NCBI RefSeq assembly: GCF_023517775.1
Contig: NZ_CP082904.1
Coordinates: forward strand, 1,798,001 to 1,862,000
Source: Mixta hanseatica
Lineage (GTDB): Bacteria; Pseudomonadota; Gammaproteobacteria; Enterobacterales; Enterobacteriaceae
DNA length: 64,000 bases
Direction: 5' to 3'
Shown: positions 56,768-64,000 of the stretch, one piece after another
Numbering within the stretch: the stretch's first letter is position 1
How the letters are laid out: each line of letters opens with the position of its first letter
Made by a program: the position numbers and the translations under genes
The notes under the pieces: generated by a model
Database searches by the model: none
What the model was told of the DNA's origin: nothing
What the model saw: only the letters and a program-made list of their open reading frames with translations

Positions 56768-57360
56768 ACCGTTTCCTTCTGTTTGAACAGGTGCAGGCCA
56801 AGATTATAGGCCAGTCCGTAGTGTGCGTCGGGATAGTTTTCATCAGCAGGCAGCAACAGTTCGCTGGTCAATACCGGTGCGCCGCAGTAGTCAAAAATTC
56901 CCTGATCGATCTGGGTACGCATGCTACTGAAATAGCCGCGACGCAAATAGGTACGCGGTGTGGCCGCGCCCAGCGCCAGCAGATGTACCTGCAGATGGCC
57001 GAGCTTACCGATGACCTTGTCATTGCTGTCATCATACGCCCAGCCCTGAGTGAATACCCGGTCGATCCAGCCTTTTAGCTGGGCCGGAAATGACCACCAG
57101 TAAACCGGATAGACCAGCACCAGCGCATTCGCACGGTTCAGCCGTTGCTGTTCGGCCAGCACGTCGGCAGGCAATGCCGAGCCATTTTTAAACTGCTCAT
57201 AATCTGCCTGGCTGAAACGTGGATCAAACTGTTCAGCCGCCAGGTTAACCTGTTCAAAGGTATGGATGCCGCTGGCGGCAATGCCATCTGCGACCCGTGA
57301 AGCGATAGTTTGGCTATGGGAATGGCTATCGGGATGGGAAGTAACGATCAGTGCGTGCAT
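56764..57360 (-). CDS. NAD(P)H:quinone oxidoreductase, flavodoxin-like (MdaB/KefF/YwrO type)
   Basis: The 198-residue flavoprotein starts MHALIVTSHPDSHSHSQTIA, the FMN/FAD-binding loop of the Flavodoxin_2 family. It has VLVYPVYWWSFPAQLKGWIDRVF and GAATPRTYLRRGYF segments typical of two-electron quinone reductases. It probably detoxifies quinones or electrophiles. Start ATG 57360 follows GGAGG by eight bases; the longer frame to 57393 would run into the operator. Confidence 0.87.
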   Translation of the reverse strand: MHALIVTSHPDSHSHSQTIASRVADGIAASGIHTFEQVNLAAEQFDPRFSQADYEQFKNGSALPADVLAEQQRLNRANALVLVYPVYWWSFPAQLKGWIDRVFTQGWAYDDSNDKVIGKLGHLQVHLLALGAATPRTYLRRGYFSSMRTQIDQGIFDYCGAPVLTSELLLPADENYPDAHYGLAYNLGLHLFKQKETV

Positions 57361-57373
57361 ATTAATATCCTCC

Positions 57374-57426
57374 GCTATGGCATAACCTACCATCAGTAAG
57401 TTACTAATGGTAGGTTATGCCATAGC
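57374..57426. promoter_or_regulatory. 53-bp near-perfect palindrome, operator of the quinone reductase/tetR operon
   Basis: Left arm GCTATGGCATAACCTACCAT (57374-57393) and right arm ATGGTAGGTTATGCCATAGC (57407-57426) are exact complements. Inside, AGTAA (57395-57399) and TTACT (57401-57405) pair around a central G; only the C/A at 57394/57406 is mismatched. It abuts the ribosome site of the flavoprotein gene. The size could hold two repressor dimers or form a cruciform; binding by the downstream TetR protein is inferred. Confidence 0.75.
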
Positions 57427-57538
57427 GTCGTGACAGGTTTACGCTAAAAAAAATTATTGATGGACTTCAAACAATCATTATTCCCTATGACCGGATATCA
57501 GATTTCTGTTGCGTGCCGTTAGCACTTATTTCACCATG

Positions 57539-57572
57539 GTAGAACGTTCTAATAAAACGTTCTACTTATAAT
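57539..57572 (+). promoter_or_regulatory. LacI-type double operator and -10 of the PTS gene
   Basis: GTAGAACGTT (57539-57548) and AACGTTCTAC (57556-57565) form an inverted repeat, each containing the AACGTT core common to LacI/MalI sites. AGAACGTTCT is itself palindromic. TATAAT (57567-57572) follows directly, so a bound repressor would block the promoter. The likely protein is the LacI-family product at 59175. Confidence 0.7.
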
Positions 57573-57620
57573 AACAGCGCGCTTTTAGCGCAGGTAACGG
57601 CCTTAACCCGGGGAATAAAA

Positions 57621-59120
57621 ATGAGTCTGCTATCAGGGTTTGTTAAGTCGCTGTCTAAGCTCTCAATGATTGGCCGCGCATTAATGTTGCCAATTTCACT
57701 GTTGCCAGCCGCCGGGCTGCTGCTGGCGTTCGGGGATAAGTTTCATTTACCGTTAATGATGAATGCCGGCGGGGTTATTTTCGATAACCTACCGCTACTG
57801 TTTGCTATTGGCTCTGCCGTAGGGCTGGCCTCGGAATCGGGCATTGCTGCGCTCTCTGCTGCCGTATCGGTGTTTATCACCAATATGACCATCGGCACCG
57901 TACTGGCGATTACGCCGGAAATGGCCGCGCAGGGCGGGAAGTACGCCATGGTAGTGGGTATTCCTACGTTGCAAATGGGCGTATTTGGCGGCCTGCTGTG
58001 CGGTATCCTTGCCGCCTGGTGCTACAACCGCTTTCACACCATTCAGCTGCCGGAGTTTCTCGGCTTTTTTTCCGGTAAACGCTTTGTGGCGATCGCTACC
58101 GCGTTTCTCTCTTTTCTGCTTGGCCTGCTGCTGCCTTATATCTGGCAGTATATTCAGTCCGGGATTGATGCGCTGTCGGTGGTGGTAAACGGCGATAACC
58201 AGGCGGCCTCGACCTTTATTTTCGGGCTGGTGGAGCGCGCGCTGATCCCGCTTGGCCTGCATCACATCTGGTATCCCTCTTTCTGGTACTCGTTCGGGGA
58301 TTACACCACCCACAGCGGGCAGATGATTCACGGCGATCAGACCATCTGGTTCAAAATGCTGGAGGAGGGCGTAAAATCTTTCAGCAGCGACAGCTACCAG
58401 AATGCGGGTAAATTCATGCAGGGCGAATTTCCGCTAATGTTATTTGCGCTGCCGGCCGCCTGCCTGGCGATGTACCACGAGGCGCAAAGCAAAAACAAAA
58501 AAATCGCCGCAGGGATCCTGTTTTCCGCCGCGTTGACCTGCTTCCTGACCGGGATCACCGAGCCGGTTGAATTCACCTTTATTTTTGTCGCGCCGATCCT
58601 GTATGTGTTTAACGCCATCATGGCCGGGCTTTCCTATATGTGTATGTATCTGCTGCATGCGCATATCGCGAAATCCTTCTCTGCCGGACTGATTGACTAC
58701 ATTTCGTTCGGCATTCTGCCCTCGTTTAACGGTTATCAAACTAACTTCCTCAATGCCATCATTATTGGGGTGCCGATGGGCCTGATTTACTACGTCACCT
58801 TCCGCTTTGTGATCCGCCGTTTCGATATCAAAACGCCCGGACGTGCTGATGTCACCGCCGATGCCGGCGATAAAACAGACGAAGAGCTGGCCTCAGAGAT
58901 CATTGGCCTGCTGGGCGGCGCGCGTAATATTGATTCCGTGGGCGCCTGCATTACCCGCCTGCGTCTTGAAGTTGCGCAGGGCGGGCAGGTAGATAAAGAT
59001 GGGCTAAACGCGTTGGGGGCGCGCGGCGTGGTGTTTGTCGGCGAGAGAGGCGTTCAGGTGATTTTTGGCGCGCGGGCGCAGTTTATCGCCCAGAAAATGT
59101 CCTCTTTGCTGGGTAAGTAA
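57621..59120 (+). CDS. PTS EIICB transporter, glucose/maltose (MalX/PtsG) type
   Basis: The 499-residue sugar permease has an N-terminal EIIC membrane domain with about ten helices (MLPISLLPAAGLLLAFGD, then IGSAVGLASESGIAALS, and the substrate region GLHHIWYPSFWYSFGDY and LTGITEPVEFTFIF). A C-terminal EIIB domain (from about 415) has the phosphorylated Cys in SVGACITRLRLEVAQ. It lacks an EIIA domain, so a separate IIA (Crr type) is needed. The pairing with a LacI/MalI-like gene recalls malX-malI; sugar specificity cannot be decided. GGGGAATAAAA precedes ATG 57621. Confidence 0.88.
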   Translation: MSLLSGFVKSLSKLSMIGRALMLPISLLPAAGLLLAFGDKFHLPLMMNAGGVIFDNLPLLFAIGSAVGLASESGIAALSAAVSVFITNMTIGTVLAITPEMAAQGGKYAMVVGIPTLQMGVFGGLLCGILAAWCYNRFHTIQLPEFLGFFSGKRFVAIATAFLSFLLGLLLPYIWQYIQSGIDALSVVVNGDNQAASTFIFGLVERALIPLGLHHIWYPSFWYSFGDYTTHSGQMIHGDQTIWFKMLEEGVKSFSSDSYQNAGKFMQGEFPLMLFALPAACLAMYHEAQSKNKKIAAGILFSAALTCFLTGITEPVEFTFIFVAPILYVFNAIMAGLSYMCMYLLHAHIAKSFSAGLIDYISFGILPSFNGYQTNFLNAIIIGVPMGLIYYVTFRFVIRRFDIKTPGRADVTADAGDKTDEELASEIIGLLGGARNIDSVGACITRLRLEVAQGGQVDKDGLNALGARGVVFVGERGVQVIFGARAQFIAQKMSSLLGK

Positions 59121-59174
59121 CCAGCGCTGGTTATGAAATAAGCCTCTTGTATTTTTCCGGGAGGCTTTACTCTG

Positions 59175-60224
59175 ATGGATAAGCAGCTGCACTTTCAGGG
59201 AGAAAAGGTGAAAAGGGTCAGCATCGTTGATGTCGCTAAACAGGCCGGGGTATCGGTTTCTACCGTATCGCTGGTGCTGCGCCGGAAAGGGAAAATTTCC
59301 GCTGCTACCATCGCGCGGGTACATGAGGCAATGAACGCGCTGGGCTATGTGCATAATGTGGCCGCTGCCAATCTTCGCGCCAATACCTCTAACCTGATTG
59401 GCCTGATTGTGCGTGATTTCAGCGACAATTTTGCTATCAAGGTGATGGCAAGTATCGTGCAGGAGCTGGAGCGCCAGCACTATATGGTCTTCCTGGGACA
59501 GCCGCAGGATGAGAACGAGGCGCTGGAGCGCTGCCTGCTTTCGTTCAAACAGCAGGGCGTCGCGGGGATAATCTATTTGACCTCTGACGTTACGGCCCGT
59601 ACGTTGCCGGAAAAAATCCGTCGCTGCCCGCTGCCGCTGGTGGTGGTTTCACAGTCTTTGCAGGAGGATGCCTGCGATCTGGTGATGCGTGATAACCGGC
59701 AGGCGGCTAACCTGGCTACCCGTTATCTGATTGAGCGCGGGCATCGTAATATCGCCTATATCGGCGGCGCGGAAAACGATCGCATCCGCCAGCAACGTCT
59801 GCTGGGCTTTGGCAGCGCATTGACGCAGTATGGGATGCTGATGCGTCAGGCGTTAACGCCCGCCTGTGCCGAAAGTACCCAGGCGGCAAGCCAAATCACC
59901 CGTCAGCTGCTGGAAAATAACAACACCATTACGGCGCTGCTCTGCCATTCGTCGAATGCGATGATTGGCAGTCTCAGCGCTATTTATCAGGTCGGCCGTA
60001 CGCCTGGCAAAGATCTGTTTCTGACGCAGCAGGTCGCGCTGCTCGGCTTTGAAGATATGTTGCATATTAATCTCACCTCGCCATCTTTTACCTATGTTTC
60101 CTCCGCCAGCGAAGAAACGGGCCGTCAGGCCGCAGGCTTAATCCTGCGTAAATTGAGTGAGCCGGATCTTGCGCCGCAACGCATTACCCTGTCCGGACAT
60201 CTGGTGGTGCGCGAGTCGGCATAA
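59175..60224 (+). CDS. LacI-family repressor, MalI-like
   Basis: The 349-residue protein has the LacI HTH and hinge (VSIVDVAKQAGVSVSTVSLV, then LRRKGKISAATIARVHEAMN) and a periplasmic-binding-protein-like effector domain (NLIGLIVRDFSDNFAIKVMA onwards). The HTH and first strands resemble MalI. It lies 54 bases downstream of the PTS gene and probably regulates it from the AACGTT operators at 57539-57565. The start could be ATG 59175 or the later GTG 59208 (VKRVSIVD), which has AGGGAGAAAAG before it and fits the family better. Confidence 0.85.
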   Translation: MDKQLHFQGEKVKRVSIVDVAKQAGVSVSTVSLVLRRKGKISAATIARVHEAMNALGYVHNVAAANLRANTSNLIGLIVRDFSDNFAIKVMASIVQELERQHYMVFLGQPQDENEALERCLLSFKQQGVAGIIYLTSDVTARTLPEKIRRCPLPLVVVSQSLQEDACDLVMRDNRQAANLATRYLIERGHRNIAYIGGAENDRIRQQRLLGFGSALTQYGMLMRQALTPACAESTQAASQITRQLLENNNTITALLCHSSNAMIGSLSAIYQVGRTPGKDLFLTQQVALLGFEDMLHINLTSPSFTYVSSASEETGRQAAGLILRKLSEPDLAPQRITLSGHLVVRESA

Positions 60225-60247
60225 GGCTGGCTGTATTAAAAACAATC

Positions 60248-60275
60248 TTGACGTGTAAAGCGATCGTTTTACACT
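60248..60275 (+). promoter_or_regulatory. Promoter with palindromic operator of a tetR gene
   Basis: TTGACG (60248-60253) and TACACT (60270-60275), 16 bases apart, form a fair sigma-70 promoter. Its spacer holds GTGTAAA (60253-60259), CGATCG (60261-60266) and TTTACAC (60268-60274), a 22-bp palindrome with one mismatch. Autorepression by the TetR product is inferred. Confidence 0.68.
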
Positions 60276-60281
60276 TAAGCT

Positions 60282-60830
60282 ATGAATAAACGAAATGAAA
60301 TTATTGCGGGCGCCGCTCGCATATTTGAGGCGGAAGGCTTTCGCGGCATCGGCATCGATCGGGTTATCGCGCCGGCTGGCGCCTCGACCCGCACGCTCTA
60401 TAAGCATTTTGGTTCGCGTGACGGTCTGGTGATTGCGGTACTTGAAGCAAGGCATCGGGCCTTTATGGATTTGTTGACCGGTGATGGCGCAAAAGATGAT
60501 CCTGTTGGGTCGCTGTTCGATACGCTGCAACGTTGGCTGGAGCAGCACGGCGCGCGCGGATGCATGCTGCTGCGCGCCCGTAGCGAATATAGCGGCGCCA
60601 ATGCTGAAATCGTGTCGCTGGTCAGCCAGCAGAAACAGGCGTTTCGTCAGGAAATCGCCAGGCGAGTACGCTGCGTTCTCGGCAACGACGATCCCCAGCT
60701 TAGCACCCAAATCTGGCTACTGTTTGAGGGCGCGACGGCGGCGGCAAGCGTAGCAAACGAATCGGTGACAGGCGATGCCCGCCATGCCGCGTTATTACTC
60801 CTTGAGCTTGCCCGGGCACGCCGCGTATGA
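60282..60830 (+). CDS. TetR-family transcriptional regulator
   Basis: The 182-residue regulator begins MNKRNEIIAGAARIFEAEGF, with recognition helix ASTRTLYKHFGSRDGLV (about residues 35-51). The C-terminal half is helical, with a single Cys in ARGCMLLRA. Its stop overlaps the ATG of a truncated MFS transporter gene (ATGA), so it was presumably built to regulate that transporter. Few bases separate the promoter -10 from ATG 60282, so the mRNA is leaderless or has a very short leader. Confidence 0.85.
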   Translation: MNKRNEIIAGAARIFEAEGFRGIGIDRVIAPAGASTRTLYKHFGSRDGLVIAVLEARHRAFMDLLTGDGAKDDPVGSLFDTLQRWLEQHGARGCMLLRARSEYSGANAEIVSLVSQQKQAFRQEIARRVRCVLGNDDPQLSTQIWLLFEGATAAASVANESVTGDARHAALLLLELARARRV

Positions 60831-61096
60831 GACAGGGAATTAACCTGGTCGCCGCCGCCTTTACCCTGACAGCGCTTTCGTATGGCCTGGCACGCTTTGC
60901 TTATGGACTGCTGTTGCCGCAAATTCGCGCCGCGCTGTCGCTGGAGGTGACTGTCGCGGGATGGATAGGCAGCGGCGCCTTTGCCGCTTACTGCGTGGGC
61001 ATCATCTTCACCTTCTGTTGCAGCGGTAAACTTAGCTCCCGGGCGCTTGCTATCTTTGCCGCAACGGCCTGTCTGGCGACGGCGATTCGCCCTTAA
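60827..61096 (+). pseudogene. Truncated MFS transporter (YbfB/YjiJ-like) fragment
   Basis: The 89-residue frame encodes only the first two to three helices of a major facilitator: LVAAAFTLTALSYGLARFAYG, the loop LLLPQIRAALSLEVTVAGWI, then AYCVGIIFTFCCS and a start of helix 3. The sequence then breaks off (ATAIRP, stop). Full proteins have about 400 residues and twelve helices, and I see no continuation in the 300 bases that follow. It is therefore a 3'-deleted remnant, translationally coupled to the tetR gene. Confidence 0.75.
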
Positions 61097-61393
61097 GGGC
61101 TTACCCGTATACCGCCTTTATTACATACGCCTGAATGAGATTGCATAAAGCATGTTTTATCAGGCTATTAACGTTAATACGGGCAGGCTATTTCGTTTAA
61201 TGGCGTCGTAGGGAAATTCTGAATGTTTTCCCTCATCTTTAATTAAGCCATTGATTATAAATAAGTTATTCTTTTTGCCTTCATCCTGTGATCTGGCAGG
61301 GTTTACTTCGATTTGCAGGTGTTTCAAGCTGTATCATTAGATTGCATTATGTATTCTAATTTTACGCTTGCGCTGTAGCCTTTAGAGGTTGCT
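61097..61393. other. Gene-free stretch at a deletion scar
   Basis: These 297 bases hold no supported gene. They are AT-rich, join the MFS fragment to the sugar transferase gene, and end with TTTAGAGGTTGCT, the transferase ribosome site. I saw no insertion-sequence ends. Confidence 0.4.
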
Positions 61394-61987
61394 ATGACGG
61401 TTAAGAAACGCCTTTTCGACATCCTTGTTGCTGCCTTCTGTTTGATTCTTGTTATGCCAGTGATGATACTCACGGCGCTTATTCTGTGGTCAACGGGTAT
61501 GAGGCCCTTGTTTCGTCATCCGCGAATGGGGCAGGGAGGCCAAACCTTCTATTGCATAAAATTTACCTCCATGCTGCCGATGGAGAAAGTTTCTGCTGCG
61601 GAACAGGCGCGTATCCAGCGTGAGCTTCAGCTTTATAGCGTGGTAAAAAACGATCCGCGCGTCACCCGCTTCGGCGCGTTCATCCGTAAAACCAGCATTG
61701 ATGAGCTTCCCCAGTTTATTAATGTTCTGATGGGCGATATGTCTGTTATTGGGCCGCGCCCGATTGCGGCGTATGAAAAAGATAAATATGGGCGCAGCTA
61801 TCGTTATTACTGTTCCGTAAAGCCTGGCATCACTGGTCTGTGGCAGGTTTCAGGTCGTGATGAACTGCCTTACCACCGTCGCGTGGCGATCGATCGTTAT
61901 TACAGCCGCCGCCGTCGGGCGCGGATGGATCTTTATATTTTTCTCAAGACGTTTGGGGTAGTGGCCGGCATGAAGGGAGTGAACTGA
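61394..61987 (+). CDS. Initiating sugar-phosphate transferase (WcaJ/RfbP/PglC-like)
   Basis: The 197-residue monotopic membrane enzyme moves a sugar-1-phosphate from a nucleotide sugar to a polyprenyl phosphate, starting a glycan. It has the N-terminal reentrant helix (KRLFDILVAAFCLILVMPVM), the catalytic Asp-Glu region KTSIDELPQFINVLMGDMS with IGPRP, and PGITGLWQVSGR. It is the short form without the extra N-terminal helices of WcaJ/WbaP. The next gene, a PIG-L deacetylase, starts 3 bases after its stop, so they form a unit. No other glycan genes are adjacent. Confidence 0.88.
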   Translation: MTVKKRLFDILVAAFCLILVMPVMILTALILWSTGMRPLFRHPRMGQGGQTFYCIKFTSMLPMEKVSAAEQARIQRELQLYSVVKNDPRVTRFGAFIRKTSIDELPQFINVLMGDMSVIGPRPIAAYEKDKYGRSYRYYCSVKPGITGLWQVSGRDELPYHRRVAIDRYYSRRRRARMDLYIFLKTFGVVAGMKGVN

Positions 61988-61989
61988 TT

Positions 61990-62694
61990 ATGGAACAGCT
62001 ATTTTCATACCGACGCTGGCTGATTATCAGCCCGCACGCTGATGATGCCGAGCTGGGCTGCGGCGGCATCATCGCCAGGGCGGTTGAGGCGGGGGTTGAG
62101 GTTCATATTGCGGTCGTTATCTTAAAAGGCGAAACTCATCTGCGCGAACAGCGCTATGTCTCCGCCTCACAGCGCTATCAGGAGCTTGCTGCCGCAATGA
62201 GCAGCGCGGACGCGCACTATTCCGTACTGAATTTTGTTAACGAAGGGGAGTGCTTCGATTTGGCCTCTTCCAGTCAGTCGGCATGTGTTCAGCAACTGGA
62301 TAAATTGCTTGAAGAGATACAGCCCGAGCTGATGCTGATGCCGGTTCCCTCGTTCCATCAGGAGCATCAGTGGGTTTATCACTGCTGTGTGGCCGCCACT
62401 CGCCCGACCAAAAATCAACGCTCGCTGCGTCTTATCGCCGCGTATGAATATCCGGCGGCAGGCTGGGGAAATTCTTCCGCCTGGGATGGCTCGCGCGGCG
62501 CAGTGTATATCAATATCAGCGATTATTTACCGGCAAAGCTGAGCATGCTGGCAGAGCATCAGTCACAGATGTCGGCGACGCCAAACGCGCTAATCTCGCT
62601 TGATGGCGTAAAGCGACTGGCCTCATTCCGTGGCGTTGAGGCGGGCTATGATTATGCAGAGATGCTCTATCTGATGCGGGGATGGATCGATTGA
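61990..62694 (+). CDS. PIG-L-family deacetylase
   Basis: The 234-residue zinc enzyme has the signature SPHADDAELGCGG (His16, Asp18, Asp19) and a later His-containing segment SFHQEHQWVYHC. PIG-L proteins remove acetyl groups from N-acetylglucosamine-type sugars. Coupled to the sugar-phosphate transferase, it may deacetylate the first sugar of a lipid-linked glycan, or a related nucleotide sugar. That is inference from context. There is no signal peptide, so it acts in the cytoplasm. Confidence 0.85.
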   Translation: MEQLFSYRRWLIISPHADDAELGCGGIIARAVEAGVEVHIAVVILKGETHLREQRYVSASQRYQELAAAMSSADAHYSVLNFVNEGECFDLASSSQSACVQQLDKLLEEIQPELMLMPVPSFHQEHQWVYHCCVAATRPTKNQRSLRLIAAYEYPAAGWGNSSAWDGSRGAVYINISDYLPAKLSMLAEHQSQMSATPNALISLDGVKRLASFRGVEAGYDYAEMLYLMRGWID

Positions 62695-62710
62695 TCTATC
62701 CTTTTTGACG

Positions 62711-62744
62711 TTGCGGTCTGGCCATCAGATGGGCCAGACCGCAA
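62711..62744. terminator. Bidirectional terminator between the PIG-L gene and the SulP gene
   Basis: TTGCGGTCTGGCC (62711-62723) and GGCCAGACCGCAA (62732-62744) form a perfect 13-bp stem with an 8-base loop between convergent stops. Confidence 0.75.
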
Positions 62745-62751
62745 TTGATGG

Positions 62752-64000
62752 TTAATGGCCGCCCATCAGCTTTTCAATATCTTCTGGTTTGTCATGCACG
62801 CCGAAACGATCGACCAGGGTTTGGGTCGCTTCGTTCATGCCCCGAATGTCCACCGCCTTTCCTGCGCGGCGAAACTTAATCACCACGCGATCCAGCGCGC
62901 TGACAGAGGTAATATCCCAGAAATGAGCATGCGTGACATCAATCACCACGCGCTCAACCGTTTCGCGAAAGTCGAAGTCACGGGTGAAACGGTCGGATGA
63001 GGCAAAGAATACCTGACCGGTGACGATGTAGGTACGCGTGCCATCCTGTAACCTCGAATCAACCGTCATAAAGCGGGCAACCTTAGTGGCAAAGTTCAAC
63101 GAGGCAATCAGCACCCCGGTCAGCACGCCAAACGCCAGGTTATGCGTGGCTACCACTACCACCACGGTCGCCAGCATCACTACGCTGGTTGATAGCGGAT
63201 GTGAGCGCAGATCCGTAAGGGATCGCCAGGAGAAGGTGCCAATAGAGACCATGATCATCACCGCAACCAACGCCGCCATCGGGATTTGCGATACCCATTC
63301 ACGCAGAAATACCACCATCAGCAACAGCACCACGCCGGCAGTCAGCGTGGAAAGGCGTCCGCGCCCGCCAGATTTGACGTTAATAACCGACTGACCAATC
63401 ATCGCGCAGCCCGCCATGCCGCCAATCAAGGAGGTACAGATATTAGCGATGCCCTGCGCCTTACACTCGCGATTCTTATCGCTTGCCGTATCGGTCATCT
63501 CATCCACGATGGTTGCCGTCATCATTGATTCCAGCAGCCCCACCACGGCCAGACCGGCGGAATAAGGCAGAATAATCAGCAGGGTATCGAGGTTAAAGGG
63601 AATCGCCGGGATAAGAAACACCGGCAGGCTGTCAGGCAGTTTGCCCATATCGCCCACGGTGCGCACATCCAGATGTAGCCAGATGGAAATGGCGGTCAGC
63701 ACCAGGATACAGACCAGCGGGGAGGGAACGGTTTTATTGAGGTACGGAAAAAGATAAATAATGCCAAGGCCAGCGGCGGTCAGTGCGTAAACGTGCCAGG
63801 TGACATCAGTCAGTTCCGGCAGCTGCGCCAGAAATATCAGAATCGCCAGCGCGTTGACAAAACCGGTCACCACCGAGCGCGATACATAGCGCATCAGGCT
63901 ACCGAGCCGCAGATAACCGGCAATCAGCTGAAGAACGCCGGTCAGCGCAGAGGCCGCCAGCAGATACTGTAATCCATGGTCTTTTACCAGCGTCACCATC
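62752..64000 (-). CDS. SulP-family anion transporter with STAS domain (5' end outside window)
   Basis: The visible 415 residues are the C-terminal three-quarters of a SulP/SLC26-type carrier for sulphate, bicarbonate or dicarboxylates. Membrane segments include LGSLMRYVSRSVVTGFVNAL, the SulP-specific GLLESMMTATIVDEMTD, and GGMAGCAMIGQSVINVKSGG. A C-terminal STAS domain (from about VTGQVFFASSDRFTRDF) has a phosphorylatable-type Ser in WDITSVSALD. The gene continues past position 64000. Substrate is not decidable here. Confidence 0.9.
   Translation of the reverse strand, partial: MVTLVKDHGLQYLLAASALTGVLQLIAGYLRLGSLMRYVSRSVVTGFVNALAILIFLAQLPELTDVTWHVYALTAAGLGIIYLFPYLNKTVPSPLVCILVLTAISIWLHLDVRTVGDMGKLPDSLPVFLIPAIPFNLDTLLIILPYSAGLAVVGLLESMMTATIVDEMTDTASDKNRECKAQGIANICTSLIGGMAGCAMIGQSVINVKSGGRGRLSTLTAGVVLLLMVVFLREWVSQIPMAALVAVMIMVSIGTFSWRSLTDLRSHPLSTSVVMLATVVVVVATHNLAFGVLTGVLIASLNFATKVARFMTVDSRLQDGTRTYIVTGQVFFASSDRFTRDFDFRETVERVVIDVTHAHFWDITSVSALDRVVIKFRRAGKAVDIRGMNEATQTLVDRFGVHDKPEDIEKLMGGH

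Overview
The window is a chromosomal segment of an enteric gamma-proteobacterium. Gene content, protein similarity and order (ndh-ycfJ-mfd-lolCDE-nagK-cobB-potABCD-pepT-roxA-phoPQ-purB-hflD-mnmA-nudJ-rluE-icd) follow the 25-minute region of the Escherichia coli map. The interspersed accessory genes point to a plant- or environment-associated relative, most likely Erwiniaceae (Pantoea, Erwinia or Mixta). That placement is an inference from memory of the families, not from a search.

Region 1 (1-28.6 kb) is the conserved core: respiration (ndh), transcription-coupled repair (mfd), lipoprotein sorting (lolCDE), amino-sugar kinase and sirtuin (nagK, cobB), spermidine/putrescine uptake (potABCD), peptidase T, the ribosomal oxygenase roxA, the Mg2+/antimicrobial-peptide sensor phoPQ with a recognisable PhoP box, and the purB-hflD-mnmA-nudJ-rluE housekeeping block up to icd. 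Three accessory insertions interrupt it: a TetR/alpha-beta-hydrolase pair with a perfect palindromic operator (1.4-3.0 kb), a small unknown gene (7.7 kb), and a YopT-like C58 cysteine protease between cobB and potD (13.2-13.8 kb).

Region 2 (28.6-46.9 kb) is a mosaic of accessory genes, partly AT-rich. It holds a GT8-like glycosyltransferase with an O-antigen-ligase-like protein, arsBC without arsR, an unusual tRNA-like element, a HAAAP-family amino-acid permease, a Cache-GGDEF diguanylate cyclase, a GST that appears to start at CTG, a histidine-rich periplasmic DUF4198 protein behind a Zur-like operator, manganese catalase, a DUF1272 protein, an AriR/YmgB-like biofilm connector, a convergent pair of unrecognised paralogous Cys-containing proteins, and a 960-base gene-free stretch that looks as if it encodes a structured small RNA.

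Region 3 (46.9-64 kb) holds regulated metabolic cassettes. These are an SOS-controlled umuD without umuC, an HTH-cupin regulator divergent from azlCD, an NlpC-type lipoprotein hydrolase, an SDR/AraC divergent pair, a complete glucitol operon srlAEBD-srlM-srlR (no gutQ), a quinone-reductase/tetR operon with a 53-bp near-perfect palindrome, a malX/malI-like PTS module, a TetR gene followed by a truncated MFS remnant, a sugar-phosphate transferase/PIG-L deacetylase pair, and the 3' part of a SulP anion transporter that runs off the right edge.

Common themes are envelope and polysaccharide work, metal or oxidative stress, and many small local regulators, each with a visible operator.
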